Below are positions 16,378-24,597 of a stretch of 24,597 bases of DNA, in pieces. The notes beneath the pieces are model-generated. The model was given only the letters and a program-made list of their open reading frames with translations. It was not told the origin of the DNA and did not search any database. Position numbers and translations under genes: made by a program. The stretch spans positions 1-24,597 of the forward strand of contig JAJKFJ010002959.1 in the NCBI GenBank assembly GCA_027382625.1. Direction: 5' to 3'. Positions within the stretch are counted from its first letter, which is position 1; each line of letters begins with the position of its first letter. This DNA is from Tetmemena sp. SeJ-2015 (Eukaryota; Ciliophora; Spirotrichea; Sporadotrichida; Oxytrichidae).

Positions 16378-17813
16378 TCAATGAAGTATCTCTCCCTTTG
16401 GTATCTTCTTCTGTCCTCCCTCCACGTTGAAGAAGAAGAGTAAGGCCCCACTAATTAAAGTAAAGCCTCCATACACGAAGAATACACCTTGGTAACTTAT
16501 TAGAGGCAGCAAGTTCTTGCTTGCTATAATCCCCAGGCATGCTCCAGTCGCGTTTCCGAAGAAGAGGACTGAATAATTTTTAGCAAAGCTATTTTCTCTC
16601 TTTATTGAATAAACCTTGGCTCCTAGACTCGAACCGTAGAGGTCTGAGGAAATGGCAGGGAAGATGACAAAGTGAGCACCCTCGCAAATGAAGACTATGA
16701 TCATCCAGATCATGTACAAGAATTGGTTATCGGCCACAAAGTCCAAAGTGAAGCAGGTGGCAGCTTGCAAGATTATAACTATAACGTAGCACTTCATGAA
16801 GCCCAAATGATCATGAATCACACCCCATGCAAACTTAGCCAAGGTTGAGAAACCGAATAATATAACTTAAATTTGCTTATTCATTCTATTTGAATGCCAC
16901 CATAGCCACTAGAGTCAGAAAAGCATCATCGTTGAACTTAGTTTAGCCGTAGCTCTTCAGAGAAGGCTTCATGAAGTAACTGAAGCTCATGGACAAAAGC
17001 AGCATGATGAAGATATGCCAGAAGACCAGCTGCTTCAAAGACTGGTTCAAGGTCTGATGTCTAAGAGGAGGCAACTTGTCTTGATGATACTAGTGGATTG
17101 TTAAGTTCCTTGAGCGAGCAAGGTCTGTAGCGGCAGTTGAGTCTCCGATATTTAAGACAAGTATATTTTAAGAAGGATAAGTGGTTAGCTCATTTCTCTG
17201 AGTGAGGGGTCGTAGCTGGCCATGTTCTGGTGCTCGATCTGCTCTTCATCTTAGTCTTCTGTATCTTCCTTCTTACTGATGAAAATTATGCTTTAATTCT
17301 TAAATACTTTGATGCAAAGAATTGCACCTATGATTAGTGCAAAGTATAGAAAGGCTACATATAATACGCAAAAAAGTATAATGTTAATCTTTTAAGCTGT
17401 GAGCTGCAGCATCCTGGGCACGTTCTTTACAACTTGACTATCTGGAGAGTAGTAGAGTTCTTTCTAAGCTCCGTTGTAAACTATCTGAGTTGGAAGTTCA
17501 TTGTTAGGGTTTGCAATCGCAGTAGTGAAGAAAGACCAGATTATAGCACCCAAGCTGTAGCAACTCAATAAATACTTCTTAAATATTAATACTATATTGT
17601 GAATATGAGACCTGAGGCCATGCCCTTATGGTGAGGGTAGAATAACCAGGCGTTCCTGACTGGAAGCATATAGATCATACCCAGACCGAATCCACTCACG
17701 AATGTAAAGAGCGAGAAGAATATCACATAGCTAGTAGTCAGCGACATCAGATAGATAGGAATTGTAAAGGCAGCTCCTCCAATAAGAAGCTATAAGCGGG
17801 GATCAATTTTTCC
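16378..17813 (-). CDS. MFS-B transporter, body (MDS 2 onward), inverted relative to its first MDS
   Basis: Minus-strand body of a second MFS transporter, closely related to MFS-A. It runs from pointer 17813-17805 to TGA 16380-16378 and ends QKKIPKGEILH. Removing four IESs (35, 42, 20 and 37 nt) leaves 430 whole codons after the pointer; with MDS 1 the protein is 504 aa. Matching blocks: IDPRLQLLIGGAAFTIPIYL, VSGFGLGMIYMLPVRNAWLF, LSCYSLGAIIWSFFTTAIAN, NVPRMLQLTAFLYFALIIGA, a charged loop (KKEDTEDQDEEQIEHQ), SFSYFMKPSLKSYGQTKFND, FAWGVIHDHLGFMKCY and ICEGAHFVIFPAISSDLYGS. It probably has the same general role as MFS-A, and the substrate is unknown. IES positions in the body differ from MFS-A, while the inversion, first IES and intron are shared. 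Confidence 0.87.
16855..16891. other. IES, 37 nt, pointer ATTC (minus-strand reading)
   Basis: GAAT at 16855-16858 and 16892-16895. Removal joins LTLVAMVAF to GFSTLAKFAWGVIHD; MFS-A has no insert here. Confidence 0.82.
17159..17178. other. IES, 20 nt, pointer ACTT (minus-strand reading)
   Basis: AAGT at 17159-17162 and 17179-17182. Removal gives REMSQPLVLNIGDSTAAT. Confidence 0.7.
17354..17395. other. IES, 42 nt, pointer AGC (minus-strand reading)
   Basis: GCT at 17354-17356 and 17396-17398. A frame-neutral insert identified from the MFS-A alignment: removal gives MLQLTAFLYFALIIG against MLQYTAYFYFGLVLL. Confidence 0.65.
17567..17601. other. IES, 35 nt, pointer TATT (minus-strand reading)
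   Basis: AATA at 17567-17570 and 17602-17605. Removal gives GMASGLILSCYSLGAI, matching GMVSGMILSCYSLGAI in MFS-A. Confidence 0.87.
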
Positions 17814-17859
17814 AATAAAATCAACACTCATTTGATCTATCTCTTATAGAATAAGTGAA

Positions 17860-19072
17860 AGTATATTTGGTTGGCCTCACAAGTTCTGACAAAGTGGCGC
17901 AGATAAAGAAAGATGTAGAGGAGTTAAAGATTGTGGATGATACTCATTAAATCCTAGACATAATTGAGCAAGCAGTCATTATGATTTAGCTATGTGCTAT
18001 AATATTCCAGTTCGTCATATTCGGAGGCATTTTAGGAGATCACCCTCCACGTGACAAGGCAAAGGATTTCAGGTCTAACTTCAGCAATGTCAGGTCTCTA
18101 GGTCCCACTCAAATGACCACAGACACTGCTCTGCTTGCTACAATTATAGAATGGTAATATGCCTTTGCAAACCCTGCAAGAGGATAAGTTCAACTTCAAG
18201 GCTCACAAAACTCCCTTCAGACTTTAAAAGCACTGTTACATTTTACCTATCGGCATGCTTGACATCTGGAGGAGTGAAAATTAAATCTAGCATTCATAAA
18301 TTGAAAATCGAAATTAATTTAACTGGTATTATGGAGCTATCAGGCCTCTTACCTCAAAATTCTTGAGAAGAAACTCCTCAGTGTATCCAGAGAACTTGCC
18401 CTAGATACAAATAAGGGGTTAAGAGTTTATAAGCTGCTCATTTTCAAAGTTGAGGACTTCTTAATGCAATCTCACTAATAAGAAAATGAAATAGCTCAAA
18501 TTATTTTTATAGCAATTTAAAATGGGGTTGATGTTGTCGTACATGGCTTTGAAGTCAAAATAAGTTCATAAGTTAATGATAAAAATATCCCTGTGATGCT
18601 TGATATAAACCTTGAGTAATTAGCATTAAATTGAAATAAGTTAGAAAAGAATTAAATTTAGAAGAGTAGAGTAATGTGGGAAACCAAGTCTGCCACCCTG
18701 TTCTTAGGATTGATTGTAAGAACCAACTCAAGTGAGCGAAGTATAATTGCTCATTCGACATATAATTGCTAAAGAGGAGAGTTTGAAGCAGTTGTTAAAG
18801 CCCTTTCATATAACAAGGTTCTTATTTATCATGCAAATCACGACTAGGACACTCACTAGAATATAAAGAAAGTTATTATATTATGAAGATAGGTTATTCT
18901 GGCTGATCCAAGCAAGTCAGGTTGGGAAAATTTTGGAAAATATTTGTCCACTTTTGGAGCTTTCTTTGGCTTTTCATAAGTAGTAAACATTGGTAACATC
19001 CTCGTATCGCAATCCTACAAGTCCCTCATCATTCACTAAAACCTTTCAAAATATTTTTCTTTAAAAGAATGA
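17860..19072 (+). CDS. Coding-like tract inside the MFS-B locus, probably an interrupted plus-strand gene
   Basis: Lies between MDS 2 (minus) and MDS 1 (plus) of MFS-B. Plus-strand blocks: 17860-18130, a coiled-coil-like stretch (KVAQIKKDVEELKIVDDTHQ) and a membrane span (AVIMIQLCAIIFQFVIFGGI); 18150-18290 (LQEDKFNFKAHKTPFR, LPIGMLDIWRSEN); 18330-18420 (YYGAIRPLTSKFLRRNSSVY); 18905-19072 (GWENFGKYLSTFGAFFGFSQ), ending SLKE and TGA. Minus-strand readings are also attractive in places (e.g. NVTVLLKSEGSFVSLEVELI near 18200; EKPKKAPKVDKYFPKFSQPD near 18950), so strand is not settled for the middle and right parts. No family was recognised. TAA/TAG as Gln keeps several frames open, which weakens ORF evidence here. 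Confidence 0.4.
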
Positions 19073-19264
19073 GAGTTATATTTAGATTGGGGTAACCGAT
19101 TGGTGATTATTTTCAGAGTATGAAAAAGCAAAAAATAGTCCTGTGAGCTATAATTTATTTCAATTTTTATCTATTTTTGAATTTCAATTAAGAAAACTAA
19201 TTTTAGACCATGGATATATAAAAGGCTTCAGATTTTAGCAAATTCAAATCAAATACTATTGAAA

Positions 19265-19561
19265 ATGGGAAAGTACGATGGACCTCTAAACCTAGCTGCA
19301 GGAATGATACCTCTATTTATTATCTTGGATTCTTATTTTAAATGATGGTGTAGACAGTAAGTTTTAGAAAGTATTTATTGATCTTTGCTGCAGGTGTTCG
19401 GATTCATACCAACCTGGGGAAACATTCTAATTTACTGCACCTCCTACTTGCGATAGTATGATGAGACCGTCAATATTTCGGACGTGTTTATTATGTATCC
19501 ACTCCACCTCTTTATGGGAGCAGTTTTCATGCAACCAGGCTCAGCCCTCATCGGAAAAATT
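19265..19561 (+). CDS. MFS-B first MDS (N-terminus), on the opposite strand from the rest
   Basis: ATG 19265 (MGKYDGPLNLAAGM). Removing a 38-nt IES and a 37-nt intron gives AAGMMVQTVFGFIPTWGNIL, IYCTSYLRQYDETVNISDVF and HLFMGAVFMQPGSALIGKI, 74 codons. The end carries GGAAAAATT (19553-19561). The same 9 bp occurs inverted at 17805-17813 at the start of the minus-strand body. Joining there gives SALIGKIDPRLQLLIGG, exactly the MFS-A arrangement. About 1.45 kb separates the two parts. The body on the minus strand has no other plausible N-terminus. Confidence 0.88.
19304..19341. other. IES, 38 nt, pointer ATGAT
   Basis: ATGAT at 19304-19308 and 19342-19346. Removal gives LAAGMMVQT. Same position and pointer as the IES at 14748 in MFS-A, with unrelated interior. 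Confidence 0.85.
19357..19393 (+). other. Spliceosomal intron, 37 nt
   Basis: GTAAGT donor and TTTGCTGCAG acceptor. Splicing gives MMVQTVFGFIPTWGN. Orthologous position to the MFS-A intron. Confidence 0.83.
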
Positions 19562-19679
19562 TTATTAAATAAACAATGCATTTTATTTAATAAGTTATTT
19601 AAAAATTAATAATCAATTGGCTAACTACTAAAGGAAAATATTTTTAAATTGATCCAAGAGAAGATAGTAATAAATAGCT

Positions 19680-20709
19680 ATTTATTTAGTTGGATCAGGC
19701 CAGATCAGCATTGGCAAGAGAGTGCTCCCAATAAAGGCAGCAGGTACAAACAGGTTATAGACGTCCACACTCCAGTAGACAGAGTCAAACAAGAACTCTA
19801 TAAATAGTATCACAGCAGTCTGAATCTGCACATATTTACTTAAATAAGTAGTAACTATTATTTGGTGAAGGTGTTCCAGTTCCAACTCAAAAGCACCTCC
19901 CTTGGATTTTGAACTAGAGTTGTAAGTGACCGTTTCAGTTAACTCACATCAAACAATCCTCCAAGCAAGCTCATAGGATCATCATTGAAATTATTCTACT
20001 GCTGTGTGCCAGTTGAGAAGAGGATATCTTTGAACTCTTAGTAAAGAATGTAGCCAGCATTTACAAACTGAATGCAATACCCAATTTGGTAAATCAATTT
20101 TACTTTTCACTCAGCAAAATAATAAAATGTATTCTCTCAGGTTTACCAGTCCTTGAGAATTTAAATTAAAGTAGTATGATGCGTATTTAGAAGTATAAGT
20201 TGCCAGGAGTTGTTATCAGTAGAATATTGAGACAGGGCGATGAAGAACGTGCCTCCAAAGCCATTGAAGAACTACGTGAACTAAAGCCACCATGTTAGAT
20301 TAGCAATAATCATCATAATATATTTCCTACTATAGATTATCGTACTGGTAGAGACTGTTATTGTTTATGTCTATAAAGGCGCTTAGAAAGAAGATGAGTC
20401 CGTTTAAGCTCCGCATGATGAGGAAGTTATCATCACTCATAAATCTGTAGAGTGGCCGCTAGAGCATCGCATAAAGATTCCCTTCTAACTAACTATACCT
20501 TGTTATACTCTCCCAAAGAGTCAACATGAATTTGCCCATGTTTCGGTTTACAATTATTACTATTCTGTTAATTAAATCAACTATTTTTAATATGCCTAGT
20601 AGTTTTATTGAAGGCTTTAGCAAGTTAAAATAATAATTGAAATAATGAGAGGCTCTTTTTAAAAGGCGTTCTTCCAATTGAACTATGACTTGCTTTTGAA
20701 GCAGCACAT
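19680..20709 (-). CDS. Multi-pass membrane protein, unassigned, interrupted
   Basis: Minus-strand blocks: possible start ATG 20709 (MCCFKSKSQFNWKNAFQKEP), then GKFMLTLWESITRYSQLEGN, RPLYRFMSDDNFLIMRSLNG, LIFFLSAFIDINNNSLYQYD, LTWWLQFTQFFNGFGGTFFI, CIQFVNAGYILYQEFKDILF, NDDPMSLLGGLFDVSQLKRS, QIQTAVILFIEFLFDSVYWS and VYNLFVPAAFIGSTLLPMLI, ending WPDPTK near 19690. There are several membrane spans and few charged residues inside them. Two IESs are supported (20296-20332, 19833-19858); other junctions (about 20560-20640 and 20120-20160) are unresolved. The 3' end is unclear because TAA after WPDPTK would read as Gln. No family recognised; it overlaps nothing and is divergent from the PAS gene to its right. 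Confidence 0.6.
19833..19858. other. IES, 26 nt, pointer AAATA (minus-strand reading)
   Basis: TATTT at 19833-19837 and 19859-19863. Removal joins LSWNWNTFTKY to VQIQTAVILFIEFLF in frame. Confidence 0.75.
20296..20332. other. IES, 37 nt, pointer TAATCTA (minus-strand reading)
   Basis: TAGATTA at 20296-20302 and 20333-20339. Removal joins NNNSLYQYDNL to TWWLQFTQFFNGFGG. Confidence 0.8.
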
Positions 20710-20937
20710 CTCAGAGACCTTCTATATAATATTGATTGCACTCCATATCTTGATCATCCTCTTATAATTAATTGATGGTATAGCATTTTTACACAATTTA
20801 TAAAGCTCTTGATTCCAATAGATATTTTGAGCCAGGATAATTCAGAAACTAGTTCCTTGGTTGACAGATTCATGAGCACGAAAAATAATTGACCTTTGTC
20901 TGCTATACTCATTTCATTATAGATAGCTAAAATATTC

Positions 20938-23900
20938 TTGATTAGTGAGGGTTATATTTCAATGTTGGGGTCTCAAGTCTTGTGGCTTGTGATAACGGCA
21001 GTACTGATATTTATCAACCAGAGAAAGCTGAAGTTTGTAATTGGCAGGAGTCAAGATACTAAAGCGCAAGGCCCTTCCCAAGAAATCACTATATATTATA
21101 GTCAGAATAAGCATTTTCATTTGAAAATTTATCACATAGATAAAAAACAACATGTCCTAACTTTTCTTGCAAACTATCAACGTAGATGAAGAGGAGGATG
21201 AGCTCTCAACTAATAAGCACATCTTAAAGTTGCTGGGGATAATTTCAATTTTGAATTATAAGACTCTCAATTTCCCAATAAGACTCCTCTCTCTCAAAAC
21301 TCTGGTGTAAATTTCAACAAACCAGATGGAAATGGACTCATTCCTACTTGCTGTAGTTATTGTGCTGCTTCTCTTAGATCTCTTTTAAACTATTGTGGTT
21401 CAAATTTCATAAGATTTTTTTAAAAAAATAGTGGTTGGAGTTACTAATTTAATAGTAATTGAAATATGTATTGTACAAATATGATATGAGTGTATCAGTA
21501 AATTAACTTGCCGACGGATAAGACTTGCTCAGCTCGAATTAACAACATAGACATGTATCTCGAGCAGATTATCATATACCTCTATTCGTTTTCATCAGCT
21601 TTTTCTCACAAGCCCAATATCGCGGCTTGGCTTAATGGAGCAGTGAGTGTCTCTAAACGCAATTATGAAGAATTATTTGCATGCTTTCAGTTCACTCTGT
21701 GTTCAGTCAGAGAGTGATCTAAAAATTATCCTTTCTTTGAAGTTAACACATTTAAAATAGTGAGCAATATGAAGAGTATAAGAGAAGCAGCTATTCTATC
21801 TTCAAGTTTGGTGTTGTGTGTAAGCTTCGCCTCTCAGCAAACCTCAAGACACTAGCTCTTGGTATTTCAATTCTTCATTACAATCTTCGCCTTCTAGCTC
21901 AAGCATTTCTACATGCAGCACTTAATTCGAAAGGGCTATAAATTTTTCGTTTTTCTTTCCTCTTTGTAAGAGTCTCTGCAGTGGCTTCGCTCATAGAATA
22001 TTTGCATACTTTGAGGGATATTTGCACTGACCTAGACTGCATCTGCAGAACAAAGAAGACTATAAGGACACTTCAGCACATCAACGAGTTGGATAAATAC
22101 ACTCACAAGAATCTCATGAGACTCAAGCTCTTGTTTATTATATAATCAATCTAGTGACAACAATAAATCTAAATTTTATTGAGATGGTACTTTTTAAGTA
22201 TGCACCCCAAAAGTATGAAGGATCGGCATATTCAAGGGAAAATAACCCTCTTGGCATATATGTGATTGAATTAAGTTACTTTTTTAAAGATTAATTGTGA
22301 TCTATCAGAACCTAATAACGAATGGGAACTCTTATCAAGTGATTTACAACCTTCAGAAGTACCACGATTGTCGCTACTGCTCGTTCATGAGTTGCTTCCA
22401 ACAGTTTATAGTGCGCAAGCTTGCTTAAGACCACATGCTCAAAAGTCAGGACATAGAAAAGAATCATTCATAATTCTTAATAGTGAGCTTATATATATCA
22501 CAGGTTTTTAATCAGTTGAAATATAAGGAGATAATAGTCTATGAGGTGTTTCTGAAAGGGTATTTGGATATCCTGAATAGAATTACTAACGAAGTAAGCA
22601 TACTCTGGAGGCAAATTGCAAAGTATGAAACTGACTTCGTATCTTCAGCTGCTGTTAGTGATAACATCCTTGAGCTTTATCAGCAGTTCAAAGCCAAGAT
22701 AGTGAAATTTATTGAGAGAGAATCAATCAACCGACAAGCAGGAGAGAATATCCAGATTGAGACTCTCGCTTTGAGATTGCTGTGATTTATAATAAGAGCA
22801 GCTTACTAATTTCGAGAAGGTGAAAAGCTGCCTCAATAAGCGGAGACTTGATTTAAAACTGGGATCGTAGTCAGAATACTTGGATTCAAAAATGCATCTT
22901 GTCGTAATAAGTGGCAACCCACATGATTTTGAGAGTATAGTTAACATCAGCAAGTCTTTTGCCAAGTTCATCCTTATAAATGAGATGCGTGAATACTATT
23001 CTCTTTAAATCTTTGTTTCTTCTCAAGAGCAAGATTCTAGTGCTGCTGCCCAAAGTGCTTGCATCCAACCATACTAAGATTGTTAAGAAATACTTAAAGA
23101 AAGGTCTAATCGGGTAGGGTAAAAAAGCACCAACAGTCTTTTCCTGGCTTAAGAGGCCTGATTAAATCTCAGCTAATAATACCAGTTCACATTACGATAA
23201 TTCCAAGAATAGATGTAAATAAAGTAGGTAGCATTTTAAACCTCATTAAAATATGTTGAATCAGGACTGCAAATGATAGGACTGATCTAGAGAGTGAAGA
23301 AGTTTACACTCTTCGAGTAGACAGTCTCAGCCAATCATGTATTTTGCATAATGACAGACATCAATAACAAGCTATGTCACATTTCCGAAAACTGCACCAA
23401 GTACTTGCAGATCCCAGTAGAGCTGGTCAATCAAAATCTATATCTTATTCTCGCATCCAATAAAATTAAGCCAAATTATGAATAGCGACTTGCTTATCTA
23501 CCAGATTTTGCTAAATTTGCCAGATCAAATATAGAATGAAAGTGAGTTTGAAAGTGTCCTTGATTTTGAAGAAATTCAAAGGCAGGCCCAGTCATCAGCA
23601 TTGAATTCGGACTCGATTATGGCTCACTTCTAAAAGATTAAAGTGATGGTGTCATTCACTTAGCACTAGTTCAAAGGAGATAATGTTCTCAAAGTTTTCA
23701 TCTCAAATTTTCTAATCTTTATTTATTAAAAATTTTCAGGTTCATTATAATTGGAGCAGTTAACCCGAAATCGCTAGATTTTTAGTCGACAATAAATTCT
23801 AATGTGATCTTGAACTCCAATATATTTGCGATCCTCTAAGGCATCAAATATTAATGATCTTGTATAGCATTTTATTTTGCGACGACTAGTAAACAAGAGT

Positions 23901-24555
23901 AAACTAGGACTTTTAGGGAGAGGCACCTGAGGAAAACTCAGAGATAGATGAGTTTCAAATCTAGTCCATGTCATCAACAAGTTCAGGTTCCTCTAACGTG
24001 AGCACCTAAGATGCTTAAATCAGCGACATCAAGACTTCCTTTGAGTTTACTGCTCTCCCCAGCTCACTAAAAGCTTTTTAAATTAATGGGTTTTATTTTC
24101 AATGAGGAATTTAAACTTACAGGTTGAAAATAGGGGCAGGCTTCTTGCTTCTCTTCTTAACTGCCTTGGTCTTATTGATCGTCAACATAGTCACAAATAT
24201 TAATTCTTACTTATGAATCTTTCTCTTACAAAGAATCAGTACTCTGCAGATTTGGAAGCTCTTCATACTGAGAAACAAATGAGGAACAGCTTCTCAAGCT
24301 CAAAGCTCTCCCTCCTTTACCTCTTTGCCTCATACAATTACTTACACTCTTTTTATTTAAATAAGAGAAAGATTTAATTTTTACTTGCCCAAGTACTTCA
24401 ATCAGTCAAACTTGGTGGCACCATTGAATAGCTTCAACCTAGATGAACTGAGAAAATATTAATAATAATAATAATAATTAATAATAATAATTAAGGGAAT
24501 TAAAGGGCCCCCGGCATAAATAAGATAGGCCGTGACGTCAATGATATTGCTGTGA
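20938..24555 (+). CDS. Large ciliate PAS-domain multi-pass membrane protein, interrupted, ends uncertain
   Basis: Plus-strand blocks in order: MLGSQVLWLVITAVLIFINQ; VDEEEDELSTNKHILKLLGI with SFLLAVVIVLLLLDLF; 21508-21715 (INNIDMYLEQIIIYLYSFSS); 21750-22140 (polar and hydrophobic helices); 22320-22785 (QKYHDCRYCSFMSCFQQFIV, VFNQLKYKEIIVYEVFLKGY, ELYQQFKAKIVKFIERES); 22820-23170, a PAS-like domain (VVISGNPHDFESIVNISKSF, INEMLPKVLASNHTKIVKKY, LKKG); 23270-23560 (LQMIGLIQRVKKFTLFEQTV, FCIMTDINNKLCHISENCTK); a Ser-rich linker (SMSSTSSGSSNVSTQDAQIS); and a membrane span near 24125 (AGFLLLFLTALVLLIVNIVT). The layout (N-terminal spans, cysteine segment, PAS with N-x-x-MP-x-x-x-x-x-H, later span) fits the large transmembrane PAS proteins common in ciliates, presumed sensory. 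Several IESs remain unmapped. The final stop may be TGA 24553-24555 or lie outside. Confidence 0.6.
22986..23043. other. IES, 58 nt, pointer TGC
   Basis: TGC at 22986-22988 and 23044-23046. Removal joins KFILINEM to LPKVLASNHTKIVKKYL and creates the N-x-MLP...H motif of the ciliate PAS family. Confidence 0.7.
24459..24493 (+). repeat. TAA trinucleotide microsatellite
   Basis: Near-perfect (TAA)n run broken once by TTAA. In the PAS-gene frame six successive TAA codons at 24460-24477 would encode six Gln under the ciliate code; otherwise it is a simple repeat just beyond the gene. Confidence 0.75.
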
Positions 24556-24597
24556 CGCACTTATCTGACGCACACAAACCTACCAGCCGAATAGGGA
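24494..24597. other. Terminal segment of different composition
   Basis: Markedly less AT-rich than the rest. It contains a C/G run (GGGCCCCCGG), a TGACGTCA palindrome and TGACGCAC twice within about 25 bp. No gene, telomere or transposon end is recognised. It may be the start of another element or a contig-edge artefact. Confidence 0.35.

Noticed and set aside
18150..18560. A minus-strand beta-rich gene (NVTVLLKSEGSFVSLEVE and following)
   Set aside because: Not excluded, but the neighbouring 17860-18130 block favours the plus strand and I cannot separate the two without macronuclear data, so no separate feature was called.
19680..20709. Minus-strand membrane protein as an inverted N-terminal MDS of the PAS gene
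   Set aside because: It has its own likely start, and no matching pointer pair linking it to the plus-strand gene was found.
1..24597. tRNA/rRNA genes, CRISPR arrays, bacterial operons, telomeric G4T4/C4A4 repeats, TBE-type transposases
   Set aside because: None seen on either strand; gene structure is eukaryotic with a ciliate code.

Overview
The window reads as germline (micronuclear) DNA of a spirotrichous ciliate of the Oxytricha/Stylonychia/Tetmemena type. Three observations support this. (1) In-frame TAA and TAG sit at ordinary positions inside clear protein families (MORN repeats, GH5 glycosidase, MFS transporter) and read as glutamine; only TGA behaves as a stop. (2) Genes are broken every few hundred bases by AT-rich inserts of 17-99 nt. 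Each insert is bounded by a short direct repeat (a 'pointer', 2-8 nt), and removing the insert plus one repeat copy restores frame and family sequence. These are internal eliminated sequences (IESs) between macronuclear-destined segments (MDSs). (3) Two transporter genes have their first MDS on the opposite strand from the rest of the gene, which is the inverted, scrambled layout known from stichotrich germlines. A few GT-AG introns of 35-53 nt are also present. Species is not determined.

Layout: 1-2896 (+), 3' part of a large multi-pass surface protein. 3182-3919 (+), small orphan gene. 3920-4818, AT-rich spacer. 4819-6058 (-), orphan multi-pass membrane protein. 6274-6456 (+), 60-residue tail-anchored protein. 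6747-10783 (+), MORN-repeat protein with a long disordered tail (17 IESs, 1 intron, 1116 aa after excision). 11060-13004 (+), secreted GH5 endoglycoceramidase-like enzyme (5 IESs, 1 intron, 563 aa). 13184-15021, transporter MFS-A, body on minus and first MDS on plus. About 15086-16218 (-), orphan gene. 16378-19561, transporter MFS-B with the same inversion; its two parts are separated by about 1.45 kb that contains another coding-like tract (17860-19072). About 19680-20709 (-), multi-pass membrane protein. About 20938 to the window end (+), large ciliate PAS-domain membrane protein.

The genes do not look functionally linked. In such ciliates each locus normally becomes its own gene-sized macronuclear chromosome, so closeness here (intergenic gaps of 180-290 bp) says little about shared function. 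The most notable system is the MFS-A/MFS-B pair: tandem paralogs sharing an inverted first MDS, one IES position and one intron position. This implies that the inversion predates the duplication.

Limits: IES boundaries were inferred by eye from repeat plus frame restoration. Where three frames are all open (TGA being the only stop), strand or frame calls are marked as uncertain.
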